From contig CM054117.1 of the NCBI GenBank assembly GCA_028673005.1, positions 32,832,561 through 32,896,560 of the forward strand: a stretch of 64,000 nt of DNA, written 5' to 3'. The notes under the pieces were generated by a model. It was not told the origin of the DNA. It saw only the letters and a list, made by a program, of their open reading frames with translations, and ran no database searches. Shown piece after piece: positions 26,998-39,354 of the stretch (positions are counted from its first letter, which is position 1; every line of letters begins with the position of its first letter). A program made the position numbers and the translations under genes. This stretch comes from Tanypteryx hageni (lineage: Eukaryota; Arthropoda; Insecta; Odonata; Petaluridae).

Positions 26998-27165
26998 TTC
27001 TTCCTATCAGTGGTTAGGATATCTGACTTGGAATACCAAGGACGTGGGTTCGAATCTCGTAGAGGGAATGAATTTATGTGTTTGTCATTCAGAGTTAGAA
27101 GTAAGCATGCACTCTCTAACCTAAATCTCCCTCCTAAATAAAGAAAAATTATTATTATTACCACT
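26998..27165 (+). mobile_element. tRNA-derived SINE with (ATT)n tail
   Basis: The head reads TATCAGTGGTTAGGAT, then GGTTCGAATCT at 27047-27057. These look like the pol III A and B boxes of a tRNA at the usual spacing. The 7-base flank 26998-27004 pairs with 27062-27068 at six of seven positions including wobbles, and TCAG/CTGA gives a D-stem. No proper 7-base anticodon loop fits, so this is not a working tRNA. A unique body and an ATTATTATTATTA tail (about 27149-27163) complete a SINE layout. No target duplication was found. A degenerate tRNA pseudogene is the alternative. Confidence 0.65.
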
Positions 27166-27690
27166 TCTCGACACTTTTCGCACCTCAAAGATACAAAACA
27201 ATTTTTCTCTTTGAAAGAAGACGTTTATATTATGAACAGACAAGTCAGTCTTCATTAAAATTATGACGAAATATTAAATTTATTTTCAAAGTTTGTCCGT
27301 ATTACAACAAAATATCAATTATAATGGTGTCTCCCTATTAAATCTCAATATAACACCATAATACTAAAATGTTAAAATTTTTATCCTAATTTTGCTCAAA
27401 ATGATATCGCTAAAAATAAAGCAAATATCAATTTCTTTGTTATAATTCAGTTCATTAGACTTCGTTTTAAATTACGGCTCACAATTTGATGAACTTTAAT
27501 GATGAACTTAGTAGCCTATAATTCTCAAATTTATTACCGAAATGGCTTCTTTAAATTGACATTCACGTAAGCCATCACAGGTTTACCGATAATACGGCGA
27601 ACAAATAATAGTAAATTACTATGACTATAGTATAAGGCGAAAATTCGGAACTTCTACTGTTTGAAATGGCTCAAACGCTTAGGCTCAATC
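27166..27690. other. Unassigned AT-rich DNA
   Basis: Nothing recognised in this stretch. Confidence 0.5.
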
Positions 27691-27703
27691 CTATTATCAC
27701 AGA

Positions 27704-28090
27704 TTAGTAAGCACCGTGGACGGATAGGTGCGTTTGGGACAGATCAAGGCACACCTCTCTCCAAGCACGCATTAATTCCGGACGCGAGACGTGTGTGGAT
27801 GTAGTGCGGTTGAGACCGATCCTTATCCAACATCGGAGTGCCCAGAGAGGTCCCTCCTTTGTGAGGGATATATACCGCGCGGAGGCAATATCACTGCGAG
27901 GAGTGAATCCGAGCCAGGTTGGGAAGGTATTGTAGGAATGCGAGGTGGAGAGGGAAAGGAAGGTTGAGTCTGGAACGATGTTGGACCCGGTCGGGAGGGA
28001 AAGAAAGGAAGGCCTTTGGCTCGGTGTAGTAAATTTGGGAGCCCTCATTCGCAACCTCCTATCCCATCTAATTCCCCTCCGCTGAGTCAT
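27704..28090 (-). CDS. Unrecognised 128-codon ORF in a GC-richer block
   Basis: This ATG-started minus-strand frame is not simple sequence: the product is Arg/Ser/Thr/Leu-rich with scattered Trp, Cys and Tyr, and lies in a block (27.7-28.2 kb) with clearly higher GC than the flanks. I recognise no domain, signal peptide or membrane segment. It could be part of an unknown transposable element, a retro-copied fragment or chance. No promoter or poly(A) signal was obvious. Confidence 0.25.
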   Translation of the reverse strand: MTQRRGIRWDRRLRMRAPKFTTPSQRPSFLSLPTGSNIVPDSTFLSLSTSHSYNTFPTWLGFTPRSDIASARYISLTKEGPLWALRCWIRIGLNRTTSTHVSRPELMRAWREVCLDLSQTHLSVHGAY

Positions 28091-28538
28091 TAGTCCGGAG
28101 ATCTCCAGGGCGTTATTCCTACCCTTTTCCTCGCGCCATCGTCCTCCATTTTACTCCACTCCCTTTACCTTTAACGAGTCCCAGTCTCTCCCTTTTCCCT
28201 CTAGCCAAGGTTTGAAAAGTACGCTCCCCTAATAATGAAAGTATACAGAGTACACAGCTTTATCTCTCAAGACGGTCGTATATTTACAATGTAGAAGAAA
28301 ACAAAATATATAAAATATATTTAATAATATAAAACGTTACACTTTGAAGTTCAAATTGCCTTTTGTTGCGCCCTTAAGTATGCTGCGCCCTAGTCGGGTA
28401 CCTCGGTCGCCTAGCCCTTGCCTCGGTTCTGCGTACACACATACATACATACGCAAACACAAAAACCTACCTCTTTTTTACTTTCTCCATATACGTAGTA
28501 TAGAGGAATGTATTGTAAAATCGACATCGAGATTTCAA

Positions 28539-28670
28539 CGGAAATACACGTTTTAAGGTCCCCTGAACACGTTTTGACCATTTTCTCGGTGATATCTGTG
28601 TGTGTGTACGTGATAGCTTTTTGTCAGGTCACCGCAAAACTTTATATATAACATTTAAAATTTTTAATTT
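28539..28670 (+). repeat. Dispersed repeat, family B (copy 1)
   Basis: CGGAAATACACG, then AGGTCCCCTGAACACGTTTT and a TTTTCTCGGTGATATCTG stretch recur almost unchanged at 63404-63545. The copies then diverge by indels but share CGCAAAAnTTTATA further on. The family identity is unknown. Confidence 0.7.
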
Positions 28671-29639
28671 ACATTTTTATGAAAGTCATAAGAACTGATT
28701 AGTTTTTGGTAAAAATCGGTCAACCGGAAGTGGGTGTTTACTCTTGTCACTTATCCGTTATTTTGTAATATTCGCTTTAATATTTGATTAATGTAAAAAT
28801 GTACTGGAATAAACGCTGTAGAAAATTTAATTTTCTACAATATTTGTTTGAAACATTTTTCCATATAATGCATTATTTAAGAGATATCGTATATTTTTAG
28901 CTGCCACAACCACGCCACCTACCGAAGACTATTGTTAACAACTGACGCTTAGTTACATCTTAGTAACGCTCCTTTTCTTTTCTTATTTGTTGGAGCTTTG
29001 GGGCTATATCCAATATCAGAAGGCCATGGTTTGAGTTCATTTCTGTTCTTTGTCAAATCTAAAATTTTCTCGCAATTTCTTAAAATATTTATTATGTAAC
29101 CTATTTGTAATTTTTAGAAATATTACAGTTATGGAGCAAGTCATGTGGTGGCCACATCAGATTTTTTCTTGTGACTGTAAGAAAATCCTATTGACACTTT
29201 CTCCTACCATCCTCCTCATCCCCGCCCTTAATTCCCACTACCATCTCCATGGCAAACTCCCACCTAGTCCACGGCGGCGACTATCTCGGTGAGATTTTTT
29301 TATCCTTTTCCTTCCAGGGAGTCATGTGACCACCTTTCCCCATCTCCCGAGAGGAAAAAAATGACGCGTTCCTCGCTTTCGGTGCTGACGTGAAGGCGTT
29401 AGTTATTTTAACCCATTCTTTTGCAAAAGTCCCCCCTTTCTCCGCCTCCCTCCCTTCCTCTCTCGTGCGATTTGCGCGTTAGGAGAACGACAGGAAAAAA
29501 TTTGGAGCCATTTCTAGAAGAAATTAATTCGCTCGTTGATGCCTTAGGTATCCGTAAGCGACGGAAAAGTCTGCCACTATATCAGCCTCGTTTTTGCGGA
29601 ACGTAATTTTTCTTTGAAATATTTCAAATTTTGCTCATG

Positions 29640-29750
29640 AATAGGACGGCCGGATTTCAAAAAGACAAAAAAAGCGACATTTTATGTATCCAAAAAGACA
29701 AAAAAGGGACATTTACCAAAAACCGAAATACCGAAACGGGACATGGTGAT
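29640..29750 (+). repeat. Short dispersed repeat with internal duplication
   Basis: Two near copies of a unit reading CAAAAAGACAAAAAAGnGACATTT lie about 40 bases apart after GGACGGCCGGATTT. A probable relative in the opposite orientation is at 63056-63165 (GAGGTTCTC, then CTCCTCTTTTTGAAGA). Boundaries are not clear. Confidence 0.4.
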
Positions 29751-31925
29751 CTCACACATTTCGCTACCGCTAGTTTTTTTGTGAGATGGGAATTTTCTCC
29801 CGCAAGGAAAAATCCGCAGATAAGAAAAGGTGTGGGCCGAAGGGGCGATCATGTGCTGTCTAACGGTGTCCACACTCTACGCCAGCGGTTCCAACAATTT
29901 AAATGTGACGAGCACCATGTTATATCCTATATATCAAGCGAGACCCATCGCACTTTTGCAAAAAAGAATGAATATAGATAAAACTAATTTTTAGTTTCGT
30001 AAACACGCTTAAAAATAAATGACCAAACAAAGTATTGGTGCTAAGAAACAGTATTTTTTAGCATCGCAGAAGAGCACAGTCAGGCTGCCAAAGAGCACAG
30101 CGACAACTAGTTTGTGAATCCTTGTTGTACAAGATGTTTCACAGCCCTTTATCAAACGAAAAAATACTTTTGGAATTAAGGCTGAATTTTACGTTATGTT
30201 GAAGTTAAATATGAAAAGATTAAATAAAAGACAAAAGCATTCACGAGTCAACTTTTGACGCATGACTTAAAAATAGAATAATAGAATTAAAAAGACAAAT
30301 CTTGTGCTGGAATACAGTAACATTAGGCATTGTGCATAGACCTTGTTTAATTCGATTCTTAAAATATTTGCTGTAAAAACACACGAAAATTGTGTAAATA
30401 AAGAATTTTTTGGTTTCTGTTGAGCTAATTAGAACAGAGGATAAATGGGACCATAAATTTGCACTCTTACGTCTGTTATGTCTCAAATTAAGAGGCTCAT
30501 CAATTAATATATCTTGGGCTGTAAAGAGTTTTTTTCGTAGCAAGCGAAGTAAACAAAAATTACTAGGATAATTAATCTCTATGTATTCGTCATACTGAGC
30601 GACACATAAATTATAGATCCTCTAAATCATTTTCCTATCGACTTTATTTTAATGATTGCGAATTCTGTTAATATGAACGTGCTAAAAAGTGACTCCAAGA
30701 TAAAAAACTACCATGCATAACTGTTCATTCAAGCAGAGAGAAACGGTATTTTTTCCACATTTTCACACAAAAACTTATCGAATTGCCATTTCTGGAGACT
30801 ACTCATTTTCATTTCTATTCCAAAATGTTTTCGGTGACATAGAGCGAATGCATATGCGAGACAGACGCAGATGTCTCTCAAAGCTATTACTCATACCACT
30901 ATCCCTCCTTTACCACACGATCTCACGCTAATTTTTCTCTCGTAGCGTTTTTTTCGGGCGCATTATTTAATTTTCCACAACAAATATAAATTCCGGTTTC
31001 TTTTCTCCTCCAAAATTCTCCATTACTCGTTTTGGTTGAGCGAGAGTTTATGTGCATAACTCTGAAAAAATTGTCAAAAGGACTTTCAAGTCCATTCTTC
31101 CAACAAAACAATCATCATCAATTCATATTTATACGTCCTAGGGGTTCCACCCGTGGCCCCTTTCGAGGCCAAGTCCCACCAGCTAAAGCGAGATAAAAAT
31201 ATGAGAGATAGTAATGGTAATTAAAATTTTCCATTGTTAAAAAAGGTGGTATTCTTTCGGAATAAAAACATATTTACCAGCCAATTTGGAAAATAACTGA
31301 AGTTTTGCGACGGCCTATAAATAACGTTTATTCTTTCGGAGACAGGCGTGTTGAAGTTCTAAGTTGGTATCTCAATTGTAACTTCCATGTTTCCCTTGTG
31401 GTGAATATAGACAGAAATAGTGGGTAAAGCAAGCGTTAAAAATGATTATTTTTTAAAACACTACTCACTTTTTCCCGGTCGATTGTACCGTTTGACCCAT
31501 CAAAATGCCAAAATTAAAATCCGCAGCCCTTTTAGAAGTACCCTAGCTTTTATATCTTTTACCCTATGCATACAAGCAGCAGCTATTTATAACGGAGATA
31601 TAATGCTTATCCTCCGCGACTTATTTTTATATCTCTGAGGACGTTAATTTTCCCGAACTTGACTTTTTCTTTTGGCCGCGTCCTCCAACCGAAAGAAAAG
31701 CTGCAAAAAAGTTTATTTTTTAAAGGGGGATTCATTCCGTCCCGTGAATAAAATTATAAAACCACACGGCGCCTAACCTTTTGCCATTTCATACTTTTCA
31801 TTTCGAAAAACGTTCTTGCGAGAGGGAATAGATTTAAGGAAAAGGAGAAGAATAACGCGCCAAGGATGAATGGATATCCCTACAGGTGAAGACGGAATAA
31901 ATTCGAATATTTACACACACGCACA

Positions 31926-31927
<2 letters not shown>

Positions 31928-31974
<47 letters not shown>
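31928..31974. repeat. (TA)n microsatellite
   Basis: About 47 bases of TA preceded by a short CA run. Confidence 0.97.
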
Positions 31975-31976
<2 letters not shown>

Positions 31977-32451
31977 TATACGTACATAAAAGACTTATTT
32001 ATGGAGAATCTTTAAAATACGAATGGGCCGACAACGGAAAATTTTTCGGATTTTCTTGACGCGCTTCATCTCCCTTCTTTTGTTCCATATTCCCTTTCAC
32101 TCCGCGCCTTTTCGTCTCTTCGTTATACCACGCAAGGGGAAGGAAGAGGAGCCATTAAAAAAAGGAGGCTCGTAAACCACAGTAATGAGTTATTCCTTCC
32201 TCATTAGCGCGCGTCATTATCTTCCATTTTGAATATTCGTGGGTGTGTGAAAAATATATATCCAGCGATACGGTTACGCCAGGGGAAATGAGAGGGAGAA
32301 GGGAGAGGACTTACGAAGTAAGGGAATGGTGCAGCAATGGGGAGGGGAGAGATGGGAGAAAGTGGGGCCGCCGTTGGTGGGTCTGGGTATAAAACTCACT
32401 CTGCAGGCATTAATGGAGATTATTTTGAGATAGCCGAATTTTCGTGATATT

Positions 32452-32612
32452 CTCCCTCCCTCCCTCCCTCCACCCATCCATCCCTCCATCCATCCCTCCC
32501 TCCTCCATCCATCCATCCATCCATCCATCCCTCCCTTCCTCCATCCCTCCCTCTATCCCTCCCTCCATCCATTCATCCATCCCTCCCTCCCTCTCTCTCC
32601 CCCCCCTCTACC
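32452..32612. repeat. Tetranucleotide array (CCTC/CCAT)n
   Basis: About 160 bases of mixed CCTC and CCAT tetramers ending in a C-run. The minus-strand ORF over it (poly Gly/Trp/Met/Asp-like) is a translation artefact. Confidence 0.95.
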
Positions 32613-35600
32613 CGCCATGACAACTCCGTAGTAGTAACTTTTGTAATTAGTTATCTGGATGTATCCTTTTTTATTGTTTCGAAAGACTTTAATGGGACTA
32701 ATAGCGATTCCCTGATGCAAGGCGATTCAATCGAGTAAATTAAACGGGTTAAGAGGAACATTGATGAATTGATGTTTCCATTACGTTTGGGTTACTTGAT
32801 AAAACCTATCCCGCGTTCTTGCTTTAATTTAAAAAATGTTCGTAAAAATCTTCTTTGACATATCCATTCCGAGTTTATAAGATTTTGATGAGTATATGGC
32901 ATGCGTGATACAACAAATATACCATTATCTATAGAATACTTCAACATATTATACATTTAAAACCATCAGTTCTATTCGGTTTTATTCATTTATCTTGCCT
33001 TTAGGCGCACCTGGCGTTGTTAAAGGCTAAATTAATACAATTTTAACTAGATTCGATCTTTTCTTTCTTGACTTTAATTTGGATTAATGGAGACTTTCAA
33101 TCCATTAACTCGCGCTCGAAAAATAAAGGGTTCATTCAAAATACATTTAAGATAATCATGTTTCTGGTTCTGTATAGCGCATTATGAAGCTCACTCCGAC
33201 ATTAAATTTGCCAAAAGCGCGATTTAAAAAGGCGGCGGGTACATATAGCGAATAAAGGATAAAAATAAACACATCCATTATATGAAACTGATGGTCCAAA
33301 TTTTGTGGTTCTAATGATGATACCTTTTTTATTCACTAAGCCTGATTCAGTAATGCTGCCTTAACATACCAAATGAACCAAATATGCAATACATATTAGC
33401 TTAGGAATAGTTATTTGAACTTTAAGCAGTGCTATCAATTAGCAATAGAAATTTCCATCTATTGCAAAAGGTACAATGTACATAATATATATTTACAAAA
33501 TAAACGTGAATTAAAATTTTAATGGCATTCATACTGAAGTAAATACGACCGAAAATCTTCCCTTCGGCAATTACTCAAATCAAAATTTTACTATCCACAA
33601 AAGCTACGCAAAGTGTCACCTTTCACATCTCGGATGTTTAGAAAAGTAGAAAGCGTACAACAACGGACCTTTGAGTTTCGACGATAAATTCGCATTAGGT
33701 TGAAGTCAAAGGAATAAAATTTAATCCACCCTTATCCTGAGATAAAGCACGAAATAATACAGAATCCGGTGTTTATTAGCGAGAATTAAATCCGCTTTTA
33801 ATCAATCATCGGCGGTTTGGTCGGGTAGCAAGAAACTCTTTTCACGCTTCCCTTGTCCCCACTACCTACAGATAGACGGGTGGGAAAAGACTCCTCCATT
33901 CATTCCCAACGCTTTCGAACTCGCCTTTTGCAGATAGCGCCACCTCCGCCACCACACCCCTCACCGAGCCTCGCGCCAGAATCCCTCGAGGCACCCATTT
34001 GCATACTTGGCGCTTTTTAAACGCCCTCGAAAAATAATTGAAGACTCGAGCCTCCATCACCTTTCTCTCAAAAACTTCGCTCACGCACACAGACACTAGC
34101 ACACACGCATCGAACCTCTCTCTCTCTCGTTAAATTCCTGTTCCACTCATCCCTCCATCTCGTTATAAACGCCACGCTTCGCTCTCCATCCTATTCCCTC
34201 TGTGCGTAAGCCGTGTGGACGGACAAAACACTCAACAGCGGACAAGCGAGCAAAAAAAATTAATCTTCCGCGCGAGAACTATCCGCGCTCTCTGTTCCCC
34301 TCGTTCTTTTGATAACAAGGCAAATAGAAGTAGGCGGGAGGTTTATTAATAATGAATAGAAACCACACCGGTCAAGAGGATCCATTTTCTTCCGTCCATT
34401 TCGCGAGGGCTTGGAAAAAGTCTCGATTCTCCGCGGTGTTGTAGGAATAATAAAGTTTGAAAAAATCGCATTTTTCCCTTCATTATCGTTTCTTCCTTCT
34501 TCGTCCGACGCTTCCGATTTATTCTCTCTCGACTTTTTTTCTCTCTAAATCCTTTCTCTTGCGCCGCACCAATTACTTCGACGCTAATTTAGTTTTCCTC
34601 GCGGAATACGGCAGGACGAGCAAAACATTTTTCGCCGGAAGCCAGGGAAAATCTAATATTTTTTTCGAGTGCATTATGTTCACAACTGTGCAGGTTTCTG
34701 TGGAGTAATATTCGCTCGAAGTTAATTTCAACGGAAAGATTTTCGTTATTCTTTTTCTTTTAATTTCAGAGGAGTCATTCGTTTGGATTAAGGTATTTGT
34801 GAGCGAAGAGAAATTTTCAGGTTTATTTCATGAGACATAATAATTCTGCATATGCAAAAATTCCGACAGAGACAATGGCTCCAGCAAAAAAAAGTGATAG
34901 TAAAATCGGCTGTACTGTGAAGCAATAATGGTAAAAAACGCAAATCCGTATTAATTGTCGAAAATAAAAGCAATGCCAGGCATTGAAAAGCTTTAAATTT
35001 CATGTTGAATGAATAGATACATTAAAAAATCTAACAAAAAGGAGAGAAGAATTGCATTTAGAGTTTCGCTGTGCAGATTATAGAAGATAAAGTTCATCGA
35101 AAGATGAATATCACTGAAATTATGGAATCAAGTTAATCAGTAAATACTAAAACAACAACGGCCATTGAAGAAATATATCCCGAGACGAAAGCATATTAGG
35201 CATGATGAAAATTTTTAAAATATTGGCATCCCACGTTATGAAAGGAGTGCCATGGTATTTATATTTAAATGAAGCACAGTAGAAAGTATTTATTAAATGG
35301 AAAAAAGTTAATTAAGGAAAGAAAAATATACTTTATCTTGAAACTATTAAAGTGGTAACGCAGTCAGAATTTGGTCAATATAGCTAGAGAAGGAACGAAT
35401 ATTTTTAATTTGTATGTTTGGGCAAATATTAGCTTTATGTTCAATTTACCTAGGCATTTGAGGCGGAGTTTTATTATGGCTTGCGTAAATAATTAATTCC
35501 CACGTAGAGGAATAAGAGCCGCTCAATTTGTCCTTTGAAACGTAATTTTTATTTCGCAGTGCATAAAATATAAAGTTTTAGTTTTAGTCGAAACCAAAAA

Positions 35601-35930
35601 CCCGTAGAGACGTAATTTTAAAATTACATTTCCTTAGCTCTGAAAACACGGAAATCGATTACATCACTTGTAAAAATAACATTTATACACGAAAAAAGGA
35701 AAAGCCTTCAATATTTATACGAACAAGTATCGTAGCGACGAGAGATAGAAAACAAACGCTAAGCTAATGGCCAGGATTTAAAAGAAACCATCATCACATA
35801 ACGCTAAAACTTCTCCGATCATGTTAAAAAAAAGCAAAATTAAAAAGTAACTCTTATTTGAACATTTTTCCAAGTTCTTTCTTTAGAGAAACCAGCTTCA
35901 AAATCTCATCTCCAGCTCGAACGCGAAAAA
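32613..35930. other. Unassigned DNA with a CpG-richer block
   Basis: AT-rich except 33840-34680, which is richer in C, CpG and CT runs. A TATAAA-like string at about 34164 lies in this block and could be a promoter, but no downstream gene is evident. Short ORFs at 33866-34102 and 34457-34708 are domain-free. Confidence 0.4.
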
Positions 35931-36340
35931 ATTGAAGCACCTCCTCTTCTTGTTCTCGAAAAAAAAGTACTCACATTTGCCTCTTTTTCTGGAAGCGCGC
36001 AATTTCGTGCTCGGTGTTAACCTTCCTCTCTCTCTCTGTATCGCTCTGATCTTTCTGCTCTTCCATTTGAGTCTTAAAGAAAACTCCTTTCCCTCCTCCC
36101 TTTACAGCTTTTCACCCTTCATATTTCCACTTCATTCAATATCGCTCCCTCTTCGTCCTACTTCTCTCCGCTCGGCTCAACCATCTCTTCCAAACTTCAA
36201 TCCTCAATATTTTCGGACGCCTTTCCTTCCACTCTCTTTCCTTCTTTTTCTCTTTTTTCCATCTATTTCACCGCCTTATCCCCGCACGACTAGACGCAGA
36301 GATCCTTATGATATATACTTTTTGTCGGGTATTCTCAATA
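35930..36340. other. Pyrimidine-rich block with a 153-codon ORF
   Basis: The + strand is C/T-rich. The long ORF starts at a non-ATG codon and encodes Leu/Ser/Phe/Pro-rich simple sequence, as expected from composition alone. I do not regard it as a gene. Confidence 0.5.
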
Positions 36341-37320
36341 TTCTTCGAGAATTAAAGCACGGATTACAAGCTTCGGCAGAAAAAACTGGATAAATCTGAC
36401 TTCACTCCCAAATCAGACAGGAAAAGTATTATTATCAAATTATAAAACTTATTCATCCATGAAAGAACACGGCGAAAACGTCAGAAAAATCGTAATTTCT
36501 GATTTTATATCCTAGTTTTAATCTTCTCTTTGTCATTTTTTATCAGTATGGTATCCTTACGACTCAATTAACTACCCTTTTCCATATTGAGTTCAACATT
36601 TTGACCCACTAAATTAATTAAATAATCCCACTTTCATCAACAAAAGTGATTATCTCAATTTGTTTTAAGCATTTTATTCTTCTCTTTCTAATTCCCCAAT
36701 CTTTCTTTATTTTCTAACCTAAGACTTCTCTCAATATTGTTCATTTTTCCTTCCTTCTATAGATATCTTCTAAACGTTTTCACTTAACTTTTGCTCTTTA
36801 ATATCTTCCTCGGAATGCTTCCTTCTTCTTACACATGCGAATTTTATTTTGTCTTTCTAATAGCTCTCTATCTAAATGTTCATTAAGACGCCATTCCTTC
36901 AATCACTGCCAATGTTATTCCTCATCATAAAATTGTGAAACCATTGCTGTATATGGTCATAACGATATTAATATTACCGAGACCCTGGCCTCTTTGTTAG
37001 CAAGGGGTTTTACTCTCACAGCCATACGGAAGGAATTTAATCTACTAATAGGTTGAAAAGTTGATAATATCTCTGTTATGCTCTCTCGACGCTTGGTCGG
37101 GGATTGAGACTAAATTACCCAATTGTGAGAAATATATTCATATATCTCATGATAAACGTCGCCATATAATAACGTGAAACTACGTCTATGTTTCAAGAGT
37201 AAGCAACTGAAAAAATAAGTACTTATCTTAGGTATTTCCAATAGCGAGAACAAGGTTATAGAAACCATAAGCGAATTTCACCATTTTTTATAACTTTGTT
37301 ATGGCTATTAGATACATCTA
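36341..37320. other. Unassigned AT-rich DNA
   Basis: Nothing recognised. Confidence 0.5.
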
Positions 37321-37335
37321 AAATGAGGTATACCG

Positions 37336-37400
37336 TCAATTCATCACGTGTCAATTCATCGCGTTGCAAAATCATCGCATGGCCAATTCATCTCATGACA
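37336..37400. repeat. Short tandem repeat, about 16-bp unit, four copies
   Basis: CAATTCATCACGTGT, CAATTCATCGCGTTG, CAAAATCATCGCATGG and CCAATTCATCTCATGAC follow each other directly. All share CAATTCATC or a one- to two-base variant. Confidence 0.85.
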
Positions 37401-37628
37401 TATAAAATGTTTTTTCAGCCAAATATTTTTCTGTTATTTTAAGGAATCGCTTGAGGGAATAGGATGTATTAATAATGCGAGCTACCATTTTCGGTGTATG
37501 GCAGGGGATGAATAATTTGGTACTGTTTCTTTTTCCCCGCTAAAAGGACGCAGAACCCATAAGATTACATCTTTTTTCAAGTGCGTATTCTTGAATTTGT
37601 TTTCAGCCGTAAGACGAACTCTCTAGTA

Positions 37629-37934
37629 CAGTGGTGCCCAAACGTTTTATCGGTGGTTGCAAATCCTTAGGCATTGTAAGTTGCCAATTCTTCGGTGGGC
37701 GAGATTAGATATTAAATCGGAATCGGATTAAATCAATATGCTCTAAGGAGCCATTTAAGTGAAAATCAAGTATAAATAAGGTTTTTATTGTTAACATTTC
37801 AGTATTAAAAGTTTTACTAGCAAAATTTTCATAAAATGTATGAATTTGTGTGTTAAATTCTTCGAATAGGTTTTTCATCATACCCTCGTGAGCCTCACAA
37901 AAACCCTTTGCGGGCCGTACTTTGGGCACCCCTG
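37629..37934 (-). mobile_element. Non-autonomous hAT element (family A, copy 2)
   Basis: Left end CAGTGGTGCCCAAACG and right end, read backwards, CAGGGGTGCCCAAAGTAC. The left flank CTCTAGTA resembles the TCTAGA-centred target of Charlie-type hATs; the right flank does not match it. The interior is homologous to 21680-22018 in the opposite orientation, including a reading frame (37705-37929, minus) sharing FNTnIHTnYENF and KTFNTE with that copy. Confidence 0.75.
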
Positions 37935-38129
37935 ATTTAATAAATACGTATATGATGAAAAAGTAATCCCTCTAGTTGAACACTGAACATTTCAGCTATT
38001 CATTTAAAATTATTATGATAAAACTTTATCTGGTGAAGTTTAACGCTAAAACATCGTACAGATTCTATTTTCACGTTTATTACGAATTCTTTTGAACAAT
38101 TTACAATATAAGCTCATATTTTGCCCATG

Positions 38130-38219
38130 GAAGTATTCTGAACTTCTCACGAGGCTTGCCGAACTATTCGCCAACTACGAATGCAGTTCCTCTACGCACA
38201 AAAGGTTGCCGACCCCTGG
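38130..38219. mobile_element. hAT-like right end fragment
   Basis: AAAAGGTTGCCGACCCCTG ends at 38219. Read backwards this is CAGGGGTCGGCAACCTTTT, a textbook hAT terminus. About 20 bases further on, CAGGGATCTCAAACAG (38236 onward) looks like another hAT-type start. Partners were not found. Confidence 0.5.
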
Positions 38220-38239
38220 TGTACACGATATCTGCCACA

Positions 38240-39322
38240 GCAGGGATCTCAAACAGACTCTGACATTAAGAGAAACGAGGACATCTCAGAACTTTTATTC
38301 TACCGCATGTAGTTGGAATAAAGCGCAGACGGTACAAAAATGGAATGAAACGATATTATGATGTTTCACGTTCAGGAGTCGTAAGATAATTTAAATATTT
38401 CCTTTAATTTGGTTCTATTTTTATAGATTCAGAAAAGTAAACACTCTATTTTGAAAAACTTACTATAGGTGAATATCACTGATGATAGCTGCCTAGTAGC
38501 CAAAATGCGCGTTATTCATTACCTTTTTATAGCTATTGGAGATACTCGAGTACTTACTTTTTAAATTTTATTTTATAAGCGCTTATTTTTATGCTTTATT
38601 GCTTTTAGCAATAACGGGAATCCAGCAACCTCTACGCAACAATTATTAAAGGTTCAAGTTCCAACAAAATATTAAAGCTCGCTATTGCGACAGGTTGGGG
38701 CCCGTGCAATTTGAGTATGAGACCTCTGCGGTCAAATAATATACCTAGAGCAACCACACTCCACGATCCTATACAAAATATTAAATTATACTATTATTTT
38801 GGTCATATTTTGTCCTTCTGTCTGTCTGTATTCCGCAAAAGAAAAAGAAGCGCCTTATGCAACTAGCAAATCACACCGGTTTTTTTCCGCTCCCATCTGC
38901 CTGCGGCCGTAAACCTTTTCTCTCTTTATCTCCATTCCTGTTTCCTACTCCCTCTACACTCTCTATATTCATTCCAACCGACCTTTTCCTTTTACTGCCC
39001 TACTTTGCCCAACTCCAACCCACCTTCGTTTGTGCATCTCTCAATCGTTCTCCTTTGCTCTCATCCCTTTGAAGTCTCCTGAAATCCGATTTCCTTCACT
39101 TCTTTCCTCTCTTTCTCCATCTCTCTTGTCTCTATATGCATACATTCTCCCTCCCGGCTATCCCTTGATCTCCATCCCTTCATTTTATTATTCCACGTAT
39201 CTTTTCGTATGTATTATCCATCTATCCTTCACATGTCCCTTCTATGCTAGAACGCTTCCTGCATCCCTATTCCCTATTTGCTATATCATACTTCAAGGAT
39301 ACCTCCTCCCACGTACGTTTAC

Positions 39323-39354
<32 letters not shown>

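Larger units (their letters stand above)
28671..32450. other. Mostly unassigned AT-rich DNA
   Basis: No gene recognised. Contains a GACATTTT-type repeat at 29640-29750 and a TA microsatellite at 31928. ORFs at 29631-29981, 30241-30543 and others carry no domain I can name. Confidence 0.45.

Noticed and set aside
26625..27188. 187-codon minus-strand ORF
   Set aside because: It runs antisense through the SINE. The FPLRDSNPRPW-like stretch is the well-known spurious translation of a tRNA B-box.
34160..34260. Possible promoter with TATAAA in a CpG-richer block
   Set aside because: No convincing initiator, start codon or downstream coding exon. TATAAA is frequent by chance here.
35932..36393. 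153-codon + strand ORF
   Set aside because: It starts at a non-ATG codon and encodes Leu/Ser/Phe/Pro-rich sequence from a CT-rich block.
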